DNA from: Ascoidea asiatica
Lineage: Eukaryota > Ascomycota > Saccharomycetes > Ascoideales > Ascoideaceae
DNA length: 58,212 nt
Direction of reading: 5' to 3'
Assembly: GCA_001600695.1 (NCBI GenBank)
Contig: BCKQ01000023.1
Location: forward strand, 107,926 to 166,137
Notes under the pieces: model-generated
What the model was told of the DNA's origin: nothing
What the model saw: only the letters and a program-made list of their open reading frames with translations
Database searches by the model: none
Position numbers and translations under genes: made by a program
In this document: positions 39,267 to 49,726 of the stretch, one piece after another
How the letters are laid out: each line of letters begins with the position of its first letter
Position numbering within the stretch: the first letter of the stretch is position 1

Positions 39267-39710
39267 TCTTTTACTAGCTGCCAAAAAAACTTTAAATTTT
39301 TGAAAATATTCTGAAATGTCAAAGAATTCGATCGCCAAATTATTACTCATAAACTCAGTGTAAAAAGTTGTTTGAGTGATAAATATCAAATTTCAGTATA
39401 AATAAAAATTAGCTTCTTTCTTCTTCTTCTTCTTCTTCTTCTTTTTTTTCAAATATATTTCTTTTAATTTAATTCATTCTTATTTTGCTTCATATAAGAT
39501 TAAAATACTTTATAAAGCTAATTTATTTTATTAATATTTTGATAAAGACCAGTTATTACTCTTTATTAAAATTTTTATTTTAATTATCTTCTCAACAAGT
39601 TAATTTCCTTTTCTTTTCTTTTCATTTCATTTCCTATCTCCTTCTATTTCTCTTTCATTTCCCCTTTTTTCTCCATATTTTATTTGTTTTTTAAATAATT
39701 CATTCAGAAA

Positions 39711-41165
39711 ATGTCTTCAGATTCAGATTCAAATTCAAAATCTTTGTATAAATTTGATACAGAATTATTAAGATTAAATCATAATGATCAAAATTATTCT
39801 TCAGTTCCACCTTTATATCAATCAACAACTTTTAAACAAATTATAAATGGTAATAATACTTATGATTATACAAGATCTGGTAATCCAACAAGATCAATTT
39901 TAGAAAATCATTTATCTAAATTATCAAATTCAAAAAAAACTTTTGTAGTTTCAAGTGGTATGACTTGTTTAGATATAATTTTAAAATTATTACCAAAAGA
40001 TTCAATTGTATTTTCAGGTTTAGATCTTTATGGTGGTTCAAATAGATTATTAAATTATTATTCAAAAGATTTATCTCTTTTAAAATTATTTCAAATTGAT
40101 ACTTCTAATTTTAATGAAATTGAAAAAATTTTTAATGAAAAATTATTAAAATTTAATAATAAATCTAAAATTTCAATGATTATTTTAGAAAGTCCAACAA
40201 ATCCATTAATGAAAATTATTGATTTAAAAAAAATTGTTAAATTTATTAAATTAAATTATCCAAATTGTATTATTGTTTTTGATAATACTATGATGTCTCC
40301 ATTATTTTTTAAACCTTTAAATTTTGGCATTGATATTCATTATGAATCTGCAACTAAATATCTTAATGGTCATCATGATATTATGGCAGGAATGATATCT
40401 GTAAATAATTTAAATTTATCAAATAAAATTTATTTTATTATTAATTCAATTGGTTCTGGTTTAACTCCTTTTGATTCTTGGCTTTTAATTAGAGGTTTAA
40501 AAACTTTAAATATTAGATTAATTAAACAACAATCAAATGCTTTAATTTTATCTAATTTTTTAAATTTAATTCCATTTTTAAATAATAATGTTTATTATCC
40601 AGGTTTAAAAACAAAACAAAATTTAAAAAATTATAATTTACATAGATCTTTTAATAATGGTTATGGTTGTGTATTATCTTTTAAAACAAATTCAATTTTA
40701 AAAAGTGAAAAAATTTTAAAAAAAATTAAATTATTTTCAATCACTGTTTCTTTTGGTTCATGTAATTCATTAATTTCATTACCTTGTAAAATGTCTCATG
40801 CTTCAATTGATCCAAAAATTAGAAAAAAAAGAAATTTACCAGAAGATTTAATTAGAATTTCAACTGGTATTGAAAATCCTTTAGATTTAATTAATGATTT
40901 ATCTCAAGCTTTAATTTATTCTGGTATTAATATTCCAAAAAATTTAATTAATTATTTTAATGAAAAATTATCAACCAAATATCAAAATAATGATTTTAAT
41001 AATCAAATTAATAATGATTCTTTAAATGATTTAATATTTAATCAAAATAATAATAACATCAATAATAATAATAATAATAATAATAATAATCAAGATATTA
41101 TTAATGATCAAGATAATTTAACTAATTATAATTCTGTTAATCAATTATTAATTCCAAAATTATAA
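39711..41165 (+). CDS. STR3: Cystathionine beta-lyase (Str3-like), PLP enzyme of sulfur metabolism
   Basis: Encodes 484 residues of the Cys/Met-metabolism PLP family (yeast Str3 is 465). Str3 cleaves cystathionine to homocysteine, pyruvate and ammonia in methionine synthesis. Seen: PPLYQSTTF, YDYTRSGNPTR (51-61), SSGMTC (81-86), SPTNPLMKIIDL, VFDNTMMSP and ESATKYLNGHHDIMAG with the PLP Schiff-base lysine at 216, then SIGSGLTPFDSWLLIRGLKTL and DLIRISTGIENPLDLINDL near the end of the domain. The tail of about 70 residues is Asn-rich with an N run. Cystathionine gamma-lyase is the closest alternative; the YESATKYLNGH and GSGLTPFDSWL wording favours beta-lyase. Upstream CACGTG boxes fit sulfur control. 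Confidence 0.82.
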   Translation: MSSDSDSNSKSLYKFDTELLRLNHNDQNYSSVPPLYQSTTFKQIINGNNTYDYTRSGNPTRSILENHLSKLSNSKKTFVVSSGMTCLDIILKLLPKDSIVFSGLDLYGGSNRLLNYYSKDLSLLKLFQIDTSNFNEIEKIFNEKLLKFNNKSKISMIILESPTNPLMKIIDLKKIVKFIKLNYPNCIIVFDNTMMSPLFFKPLNFGIDIHYESATKYLNGHHDIMAGMISVNNLNLSNKIYFIINSIGSGLTPFDSWLLIRGLKTLNIRLIKQQSNALILSNFLNLIPFLNNNVYYPGLKTKQNLKNYNLHRSFNNGYGCVLSFKTNSILKSEKILKKIKLFSITVSFGSCNSLISLPCKMSHASIDPKIRKKRNLPEDLIRISTGIENPLDLINDLSQALIYSGINIPKNLINYFNEKLSTKYQNNDFNNQINNDSLNDLIFNQNNNNINNNNNNNNNNQDIINDQDNLTNYNSVNQLLIPKL

Positions 41166-42795
41166 ATTAATCAATTTTCATAAATTTTTTCCTCCCTTCT
41201 TTTACTGACTGTCTTTAACTTTTAATTTCTTCTATTTTCAATTCAACTATCCAACTAGTTTTTTCATCATCCTTTTTTTTTATTATTTAAATTAATAATT
41301 AACTTAAACATTCAATTACTATCCAACTAGTTCAATTGTCAATGTTTAAAAAATCTTCTTCAATATTTCTTGTTTTCAAATTAATTCAATATTAATCAAT
41401 CATAATTAATATATCTCAAACTATTGATTAGTTTACAGATATATATATATATACAGTATATGTATTATGATTATGAATTTTGAAAACATTAATATGATAA
41501 CTATCCAACTAGTTTTTTTACAATCAATGGTTTTTAATTGACTAAAATTAATTTACTATCCAACCAGTAACTGTTAATTTAGTCAAGAAATATATTCAGT
41601 GAATCTTTTAACATTGACTAAATATATTTCTATATCTTTCTTATTTTATATTTTATATTTTAACTCCCATCCAAAGACAGACAGTCAATCTCATCATCTT
41701 ACTTACTATTTATTTATTTATATTTTAATTATCTCATTGCTTTTTTTGCATTGCATAGTCTATCCAACTAGACTCTTTATACCTCCTCACTCATGTTAAA
41801 TTGTTATATTACACTATTTTTTCTCATATTTATGTTTTTTTTAATTAATTAATTCTCTTGGTTTTTTTTACTCTCTTTTTCTTTCTCTTTCTCTTTCTCT
41901 TTGTTTATTTTTTTCTCTTTATTATTATTTATGTTAATTATCATGCTATGTGTATCGGGTTTTAAAAATTTTGTTTCAATGAATTATAAATGACTATCCA
42001 ACTAGTTCATTTTATAACATTTCTTTTTTTCAATTATTCTATTCTTAATAAATACAATGGAATCTCAATTGATTTCATTCTTCTTATTACTACTTTTATT
42101 GTTATCTTCTCTCTGTAAATGACTGAAAGAGTTTCAATTATCATTTTCCTTGTCGAATTCAAAAACAGCAGATTTTGGTGAATTTGGTGAACATTGCGGA
42201 TTTTTATTAGTAAAACGAGATCCGCGATCCGGGTTTCCTCGTTTCCGTATTTGGAAATAAAAACAACTGAAACAAAAAGAAACAAAAGCAAAAGTCTTTG
42301 ATTGTCAATGATAAGCAATTGGCTTTAGTAAGATAATTAATACCTCTAAAGAATTGCGTAGATATTAAATACGTAAATTATTTTCCCAATTTTTTTTGAA
42401 AAAAATATTTATTAAGGATTAAAACTACATTTTATATTATCTTTAGCACTTTCATTTCGCCAATTTTTAGTTAAACTTGATAAAAATCGATAAAAATCTG
42501 ATTCAAAGATTGATAGATTAAAATGAAAATATAAACAAAAGTACCACCAATTTATGAATGATGAAATTAGGCGACGGATATTAGACTTTATTAAGTAAAA
42601 AGGAACAGATAAAAAAAAAGAAAATCAAAATTGAAGAAAAAAAAAAAAATAAGGAAAATGAAACAAGAAAACAAAAAATTAATCAATGGATCAACAGAGG
42701 AGGTAAAATGTTTTTTTTATGAAGAATAAAGTAAAGTAAAATAAAATAGTGGAAAATATAATTTTATAGGTAGCATCTTGATTATTTTAAAGAAA
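41166..42795. other. Intergenic region with six copies of a 15-base repeat
   Basis: Between the convergent STR3 and RSP5 genes. Bases 41240-42010 hold six copies of a 15-base word near ACTATCCAACTAGTT, listed separately. A TCTTTC run lies near 41885. Bases 42590-42650 are A-rich near the end of RSP5. Small open frames here show no coding character. Confidence 0.5.
41246..42007 (+). repeat. Six dispersed copies of ACTATCCAACTAGTT
   Basis: Exact copies at 41246-41260, 41318-41332, 41500-41514 and 41993-42007. Variants are ACTATCCAACCAGTA at 41555-41569 and TCTATCCAACTAGAC at 41759-41773. All are on the same strand within 762 bases downstream of STR3, with unrelated AT-rich DNA between them and irregular spacing. 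No other full copy is seen in the window. They could be protein- or RNA-binding sites in a long 3' region or marks of a dispersed element. Confidence 0.9.
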
Positions 42796-44858
42796 CTATT
42801 CTTGTCCAAAACCAACAGTTTCTTCAACTGCTAAACTTAATTTTTTCGCTAAACTTTCTGCATCTGCATAAGGTGGTAAATCAACTCTATTGAAACATGT
42901 ATGAGATTTTGGTAATTGATTTGATTCACCAGCTTTTTCAATTGTGAATCTTCTTGGACCATCTGAACCTTGTAAATCTTTAAATCCATTAACAGGTATT
43001 CTTGAAGTACCTGTTGTAAATTGTAATAATCTTGCTCTTTGTTCATTATCCCATTCTTTTATTGTTTTCCAGAACCATTGTATAACTTCATCACTTTCTT
43101 GATATCCTCTATAATCTGTATGTTTTTTCCAATCTTCAACATCAATTTCTGAAATACCACCAATTAATAATTCTAATTCTCTTTCATCAAATACATTAAC
43201 TAAATCTGCAGGAATTAATTCATTAAAACCATCAACAAATGCTTTGAATTGTTCTTCAACTCTTTTATAAATTTTAAATTCAGTTAATAATTCAACATAT
43301 TCTTTTTTATTATCTTCTGTAACATCAATATTATCACCATCTGGTTTTAATTCAATTGTTGTAACTTGACCAAATCTTTCATCTTCAATTGAGAATGTGA
43401 AACCTAAATCTGCTACATCATTTTCTACAATCCATTTTAAAGAATTATAATATTCTGCATCAACACCTTCCATATCTTGTAATACAACTTTTCTTCTTAA
43501 CATCATTTTATATAAAGCTCCAATAAAAAAAGCATCTAAAAATCTTCTATGAAATACACATAAACCAACAACTCTACCAATAAATTTAAAATAATTTAAA
43601 TGTTCTGGATTTATTGAAGAATGTGGATTAATTTGTAAAGTATAATTATCATGAGCAGAATATTCAAATAAACCATAGGATGGATTAAACATTTCATGAG
43701 ATAATAAAAAGAAAAATTCTCTTGAAACTCCACCATAATCTAAACCTTCTTCACCATCGAATTTAATCATTAATCTTTTCTTTAAATCTTCTGAAGTTTG
43801 TCTCATAATTTCTTGATATGAATCTTCAAAAATATTTGATCTTTTAACTTTTATATGACATTGACCAGGTATAATTCTTAAAGCAGGTTGAGATCTAAAA
43901 TATATAACTTTTCTTCTAAAATCTCTTTTATATTGAGGTACATTTTGATCTAAAGAAGAAGGTAATCTTGGATCATCCCAAGTTGTAGTTTTTGTATTAT
44001 GATCAACAAAATAAACTCTTGCAGTATTTGTTAATCTCATTTCCCAACCACTTGGTAATGGACCTAATTGAGATACAGGTTGTTGTTGAACAGTATTTGA
44101 ATTAGTTGTACCATAAGATCTTATATATTGTTGTCTTCTTGGATCAACCCAAGTTGTAGTTCTTGTATTATGATCAACAAAATATGGTCTACCATCAGGA
44201 GTTTCTCTTTGTTCCCAACCTGGTGGTAAATCACCTAAACCTGGAGTTGTACTTGAATTTGAAGCCATTGATAAAGCAGCAAATCCTGATGTTAAAGGAG
44301 TCATATTATTTGAATTTCTTACAACAGCTATATCTCCACTATCAGTATTATTTGGTTTTGGAGTTGGATGATTTGAAGTTTGAGCAGTAGTTGAAGTTAT
44401 AGCAGTTGTTGAAGAAGATTGTCCAGGTAAAGTTCTACCTCTATGTTGTCTTCTTTCTTGTTCCATTACGCTTAATCTTTGTTGATTTCTTTCTTGTTCA
44501 GTTTGATTTAATTTTGGTCTTTGCCAAGTTGTTGTTTTACTATTATGATCTACATAATATGGTCTACCGAAATTATCAGTTTTTCTTTCCCAACCTGGAG
44601 GTAATTTTCCATATTGATCTTCAAATGATGATACAGGTCTTGGAGATATTGGAGATAGTATATCATTTGTATTTGAATTTGTATTTGTATTTGTATTTGA
44701 AGTTGTGGAAGAAGAAACTGTAGGAGGTATATTAATCGATAAATTATTATTATTATTATTATTATTAGGTATAGAAGTATTAGGGGTATATGAATTTGAA
44801 TTATTTATAGTTGAAGTTGTATTGGCGGTTAAATTATTACTTATATTACTGTTTGCAC

Positions 44859-44895
<37 letters not shown>

Positions 44896-45336
44896 GGAGA
44901 TATTTTGAGTTGATTGATGATTTGAATGAGATAATTCAATGATTAATTTACCAGAAACATAAACATTATCATTTGATTTTTTTAAATCTTTTGTAATTGT
45001 TTCTATACATTTATCTAAATTTAAATCAATTATATCATTAATTTTTAAATTTATAACACCTAAAAATCCTTGATCTTTCTTTTTAAATTTTTTTTGATCA
45101 AAAATTTGTATAGTTAAAATTGAATTTTCATTAATATTTGAGAAACTAAAAGATTCATTCCAATATGGATTTAAAGTCTTTTTAGCAACAGAAGTTGTTT
45201 TAGTTTGAGTTCCATCAATTGTTAAAACAGCAAATGGATCTGGAGTTTTAAATACATCTCTTTTATATAAAGATTCAGCAGCAACTATTTTTACTGAAAT
45301 TGTTGAATTTATTGCAGATGGACGATTGGAATACAT
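42796..45336 (-). CDS. RSP5: HECT-type ubiquitin ligase Rsp5 (Nedd4 family)
   Basis: Encodes 846 residues (yeast Rsp5 is 809). Order: C2 domain about 12-137; Asn/Ser/Thr-rich linker; WW1 from about 244 ([15 protein letters not shown]), WW2 from about 369 ([15 protein letters not shown]), WW3 from about 427 ([15 protein letters not shown]); HECT domain about 500-846. The catalytic Cys in [13 protein letters not shown] is residue 814, 33 from the C-terminus, the same offset as Cys777 in yeast. The C-terminus ends EETVGFGQE. Rsp5 ubiquitinates plasma-membrane transporters through arrestin adaptors, Spt23/Mga2 and heat-damaged proteins. All required parts are intact. The length gain is in the N/T linkers. 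Confidence 0.97.
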
Positions 45337-46763
45337 TTTTTATATAATTTATTGATGATAAATATTATGAATATTATTATTAGTGAATATAATAAATACT
45401 AAAAGGCTGCCGACAAAATAAAAAAAAAAGGAATTAAGAAGAATCTGAGAGAAACCAATGAGTAATAATATGATAGTGTGATAATGTAATAATGACAATA
45501 ATGACAATGCAAATAAATGAGTTATATTAATTATATTATTTTATCAGATTTAAAAAAATAGAATATTTTTAATATTTTTTTGGGATTGAAAATTTATTGA
45601 ATTGATATGTGATGAATTATTGAATCACAGTCAGTGAAAAAAGAGAATTAAAACCCGAATCAAAAAACTGAAATTGAAAGTGATACTGAAACTAGGCAAA
45701 AGCAGCAGAGGAATCAGATTAATCAGAAAAAGAATCAGAAGAAACAGGAGAAACAGAAGAATAGAAAGAAACAGAAGAAAAAATGCAAATCTGAGAGGTT
45801 TGTATAGATTTGTATTTTTACTGTTGTTGATTGATATGAAGCTTAGCCTTGAACAGATCTTGTGTCGTTTTTTAGGTGATAACAATGCAAAACTACTGTT
45901 CTTTTTGATGTTCTTTTTGATATTCTAAAGATTAGTTTAATGTTAATTTACTTACTCACTGACCACCGACTGCTAACGCTGTTTGTTTGTTTGTTTGTTA
46001 GCCCAGCTCAAGAATGGACTCCATGCTGGACTTGGACCACCTGCAAATGCCATTCCCCTTAATCGCCACACCTTAGCAAATGCTCCGTGCTTGTCCTTTG
46101 CAATCCGCACCGAAATCTCATGGTCGAATCTGTCACTCATCCAGTATGAAACAAACGCTTGCTTGATTTTCTACCGGTTGTTCCATAAAGGGTATTTTAT
46201 CTTATATTTTTTAATTTTGTATCTGTATTTCCGACCAGATTAGCCCCCGGAGGCTTAGTGGAGACCCGAAATTCAGAAGTTCCCGAAACTGTGACTAAAT
46301 GACCCGCAATATTATTTCCATCTGACTGTGGCTTGTGCATGTCGGAAATCCGGTTCTTCCATGCCCACCACGCCTGTTTTTTGTATCCGGTGTCGCACTG
46401 AGTTTGTTCATGCGCAGTACTGCATGTCTCACGTCTTTTCCGTCCAAATCCGTTGTTTTCTTCTTTTTTCTTCTTTTACAGCTGTTTTTGCTGGTTTTGT
46501 AATTGAGACCTCTTTTGTGGATGTGTTTTATTTAGATTAAGATCTTTTGCTTTTATTATTAATATATACAGAATATACTCTCTCTCATATGAATTGATTA
46601 TACTTTACTAGATATTTCAGTAAAAATTCATGAAAAAAAAAAAATTAGATTGAATTCAAATATGACTGATTGATTAACCGATTAATAAGCTAATTGGAAT
46701 TCAGGAATTGGGAAGTAAAATAATATTTGATTGTTTTGAAAATAAATTAACTACAAAATATAA
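45337..46763. other. RSP5 upstream region with a GC island
   Basis: AT-rich leader to about 45650, then purine-rich DNA, then a GC-richer island at about 45960-46520. Seen in the island: TTCCCGAA (46280-46287, a two-unit heat-shock half element), the near-palindrome AGCCCCCGGAGGCT near 46230 and the palindrome GCAGTACTGC (46414-46423). Open frames through the island have no coding signature. Bases 46550-46763 are the 3' side of the SAP-domain gene. Confidence 0.45.
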
Positions 46764-48209
46764 TTACCAACCGAAAAGTAACCATCCTATTATAGCTGAT
46801 CCCATTCCAATTAAAACATATTTTTCTTTCTTTGCATCTTTATCTTTAATTTTTTGATTTTCTTCAATTGAATTAACGTTTTTAATTTCTTTGATATTAG
46901 TGTCTAATTCTAATTCCTTGATTATTTCTTTTTTCTCTTCTTCTATGATTTCCTCTTTAGACAATTCTTCTTTTATTTCTTTATTTAATCCTTCATTCAA
47001 TTTACTATCAACATTATCAGCTTTGAATACAATATTCTCATCTATATTTTTAACTTCATTATCTTCAATTTTTTCCATATTCAAATTATTTCTCTCGCTT
47101 TCCTCATTTTTTTTTTCCATTATATCATATTCTTTAAGTAAATTATCTAAATCATCTTTACTAAATCTTGGAAATTCTTTTTCTTTATTATCTTTGAATG
47201 TTGGTAAAACATGTTTATCAAATACGTAATTTTTTTTATAAATATTATTTTCAGCCGGATTAACATTTTTAAATTCTGCTTCTTTTTGTTTTTGTATTTG
47301 TTTTTGCTTTTCTTCTTCTTTTAATTTATTACTTTCAAATTCTTTGATTATTTTATCTAAATCTTCTTTTGAAAATTTTAAAAATTCTCCTTTTGGTAAA
47401 ATATGTTTATCAAATACATAATTCTTTTCATAAATATCATTTTTAGCAGGGTTAACTTCTTTAAACTGAAGTTCTTTTTCTTTTTCTTTTTCTTTTTCTC
47501 TATCATTTTCATATTCTTTAATTAATTTATCTAAATCTTTTTCCGAATATTTTGAAAATTCTCTATTTGGTAAAGCATGTTTATCAAATACAAAATTTTC
47601 TCTATAAATATCATTTTTAGCAGGATTAACTTCTTTAAATTCAGGTATATTTTTTCCAATTAATTCATTTTCTTTAATCATTTCATCAATTTCTTTTTTA
47701 GAAAATTTCACAAATTCTTTATGTTTTTCATCTTTATTATTAAATTTTGGTAATTTATGAAAATCAAAAATATAATTTTTTTTATAAATATTATTTCTAG
47801 CAGGATTTACTTCTTTGAATTCACTTTCTTTACTTTCATTTATTTTTTCATAAATTAATGGTTTAAAAACTTCATTATTATAATATTCATTTTTACTAGG
47901 ATTAACATCCTTAAAATTGTTTAATTCTTTCTTAATGCCAGTCTTATTATTATTATTACTATTATGATTATTATGAAATTTAATTGAAACTCCTTGATTA
48001 TTTTGACTATGATTAGCACTGATATTTTTATTTACAACATGGGAATCAATAGAATTGTGAGAATTGTGAGAATTAATATTTGCTTTTTCTTGGTTTAAAA
48101 AACGATTTAATCTTGAAATCAAAAGCTTTTTTTTACCAGTTGGATCTAAACCTTTTTTTTTGCATTCTTCTTTAAGAAGTTTTACTGTCATTGTCTGATA
48201 TGATATCAT
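46764..48209 (-). CDS. SAP-domain protein with four long repeats and a C-terminal membrane anchor
   Basis: Encodes 481 residues. Residues 8-38 (TVKLLKEECKKKGLDPTGKK..LLISRLNRFL) fit the SAP motif, a helix-turn-helix that binds AT-rich DNA or RNA. An Asn/His/Ser linker follows. Then come four copies, 60-64 residues apart, starting at about 131, 191, 249 and 313, of F-K-x-V-N-P-A-x-N-x-I-Y ... [YF]-x-F-D-x-H-x-L-P ... F-S-K-x-[DE]-[LI]-D-x-[LI]-[LI]-K-E, with a degenerate half copy at 99 (FKDVNPSKNEYY). Charged Glu/Lys-rich coils link them. The last 18 residues (YVLIGMGSAIIGWLLFGW) are a single membrane segment, so the protein is probably tail-anchored with repeats and SAP in the cytosol or nucleus. 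I recognise no orthologue. Heh1/Src1-type inner nuclear membrane proteins are a loose analogy only. Confidence 0.8.
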   Translation of the reverse strand: MISYQTMTVKLLKEECKKKGLDPTGKKKLLISRLNRFLNQEKANINSHNSHNSIDSHVVNKNISANHSQNNQGVSIKFHNNHNSNNNNKTGIKKELNNFKDVNPSKNEYYNNEVFKPLIYEKINESKESEFKEVNPARNNIYKKNYIFDFHKLPKFNNKDEKHKEFVKFSKKEIDEMIKENELIGKNIPEFKEVNPAKNDIYRENFVFDKHALPNREFSKYSEKDLDKLIKEYENDREKEKEKEKELQFKEVNPAKNDIYEKNYVFDKHILPKGEFLKFSKEDLDKIIKEFESNKLKEEEKQKQIQKQKEAEFKNVNPAENNIYKKNYVFDKHVLPTFKDNKEKEFPRFSKDDLDNLLKEYDIMEKKNEESERNNLNMEKIEDNEVKNIDENIVFKADNVDSKLNEGLNKEIKEELSKEEIIEEEKKEIIKELELDTNIKEIKNVNSIEENQKIKDKDAKKEKYVLIGMGSAIIGWLLFGW

Positions 48210-49504
48210 TTCTCAATTTCAATTTCACTTTTAATTTTAATTTTATTTTCAAATTCAATGTATTCAATTTCCAATTTCTAATTTCTAATTTTTCTCCCTT
48301 TAAATATTTACTCTATATTCTCTAGAGTAAAAATAAGAATATAACAATATTAATTTTTGAAACCAGCTAATTATGCTTATACAATACTACTTCTATAAGT
48401 GAGGTCTGATTTCTTTTCTTTTACTGCTTCTTAATTAAGCATAATTGCATTATTATAAATTATATTAATTGAATTGTTATTTTTTATTGCATTAAAATCC
48501 GTTGGATGAATCTGTTAGTAAAACTTTTTCCCGGTTCCCGCACGCTGATTGGCCAGTTTTTGGAACAAATGACTTCATGCTGAAAAATCAGTATCAAAAT
48601 GGAAATAAACAAAAGAATTTACTTCTCTTGAATCTGTAAAAAACAATCCAGGTTATAATTGAATTGAAATGAATTGAATTGAAATGAAATGAATTGAAAT
48701 GAAGTGTTTGATGTCTTATAAAAAGTGTAGTTTAGTACCTTGAAAGAGAGCCAGGAAAGCTTTTTGAAATGAGGTACATGGAGCAAAACTTCCCATATCG
48801 AATAGATAGATTAGAATTTTTATATTTCATTTTCTCATATTCTTATATTTATTCTGCTTATCGGGGAAAGTGCTATTAATCAGTTTATGAAACAAAAGCT
48901 GACCAGGTAATATAAGATTGTAAGATGAAAGTGTCTCTTTTTTTTTTGATTGAAACAATAGTAGTTCAGTAAATCTCATTAAAGGTTATTACAGTACTGA
49001 TTATTACTCAGATAATGAATATTGTATAATGAGTTTATTAATTTATTTATATTTTAAGGATATATGACTTCATTCCTTACAAAATTAATGATTTTATTTT
49101 TTACTACTTAGATCAAGTTGTTCAAATGTCTTAATTTATCAAAGGTATTTTAATATTCAAAGAGAATAATCATAATGATTGTATGAATTGATGAATTGAC
49201 GATAAGAGAAGCTTAATCAAAAAGGTTCTTGAAATGAAGGATTGAAATCTTAAATTTACTTTTACAATTAATTTTTCTTATAAATTATATAAATATAACT
49301 AAAACTATCTATAATTCAATCGATCTTTAACCTTTTTTATCAAAAAAAAAAAGAAAGAAGAATTATAAGTAGAAAAACACAATAACAATAACAATAATAA
49401 TAATAATAATAATAATAATAATTTACTTATTTCAATTGTCAAAACAGTTCAAATAAGAGAGAAAAAAAAACCTGTTCAAATAAAACCAAAATTGTTTTAA
49501 AAAA
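48210..49504. other. Intergenic region between the SAP gene and a small Cys-rich gene
   Basis: Bases 48210-48300 form the leader of the SAP gene. Near 48530-48560 is a GC-richer patch with GATTGGCC (a reverse CCAAT box), about 340 bases upstream of that gene. GAATTGAAAT words repeat near 48660-48700. An AAT run is at 49381-49422. No gene is seen. Confidence 0.45.
49381..49422. repeat. AAC/AAT trinucleotide run
   Basis: About fourteen AAY units, non-coding, about 80 bases before the small Cys-rich gene. Confidence 0.9.
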
Positions 49505-49726
49505 ATGAGTTTTACAAGAGAAGATTCCCCAGAACAAGTATATGAAGAAGAAACAGTTCGTAGAGGTGCAATTCCAATTGATTTTACTCCAGCTCCTGGT
49601 CAATATTGGAGATGTTGCCAATGTTATGCTGAAACAGTTTCTGTTCTTCCTTGTGATCATTGCCCTCATAAAAAATGTTTTCATTGTCAAGTTTATTTAG
49701 ATCCTTCAAGAAATAAAAGATATTAA
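49505..49726 (+). CDS. Small Cys-rich protein, CC-x-C family (member E)
   Basis: Encodes 73 residues, the longest of the family. An acidic N-terminus (SPEQVYEEETV) and IPIDFTPAPGQYW precede R-C-C-Q-C, nine residues, C-D-H-C-P-H-K-K-C-F-H-C, then YLDPSRNKRY at the end. The Trp before the Cys pair, the spacing and the D-x-S plus basic tail match members A and F best. Codon use is less AT-extreme than in many neighbours, in keeping with a translated gene. Zinc-ribbon-like fold expected; function unknown. Confidence 0.8.
   Translation: MSFTREDSPEQVYEEETVRRGAIPIDFTPAPGQYWRCCQCYAETVSVLPCDHCPHKKCFHCQVYLDPSRNKRY

Larger units (their letters stand above)
38636..39710. other. STR3 promoter region with GC island, hairpin and three E-boxes
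   Basis: Bases 38860-39180 are GC-rich. They contain a perfect 16-base inverted repeat (38928-38966) and two CACGTG boxes (39016, 39058); a third box lies at 39261. Bases 39415-39445 are a TTC run. The last 200 bases are pyrimidine-rich leader on the plus strand. No gene is seen. Confidence 0.5.
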
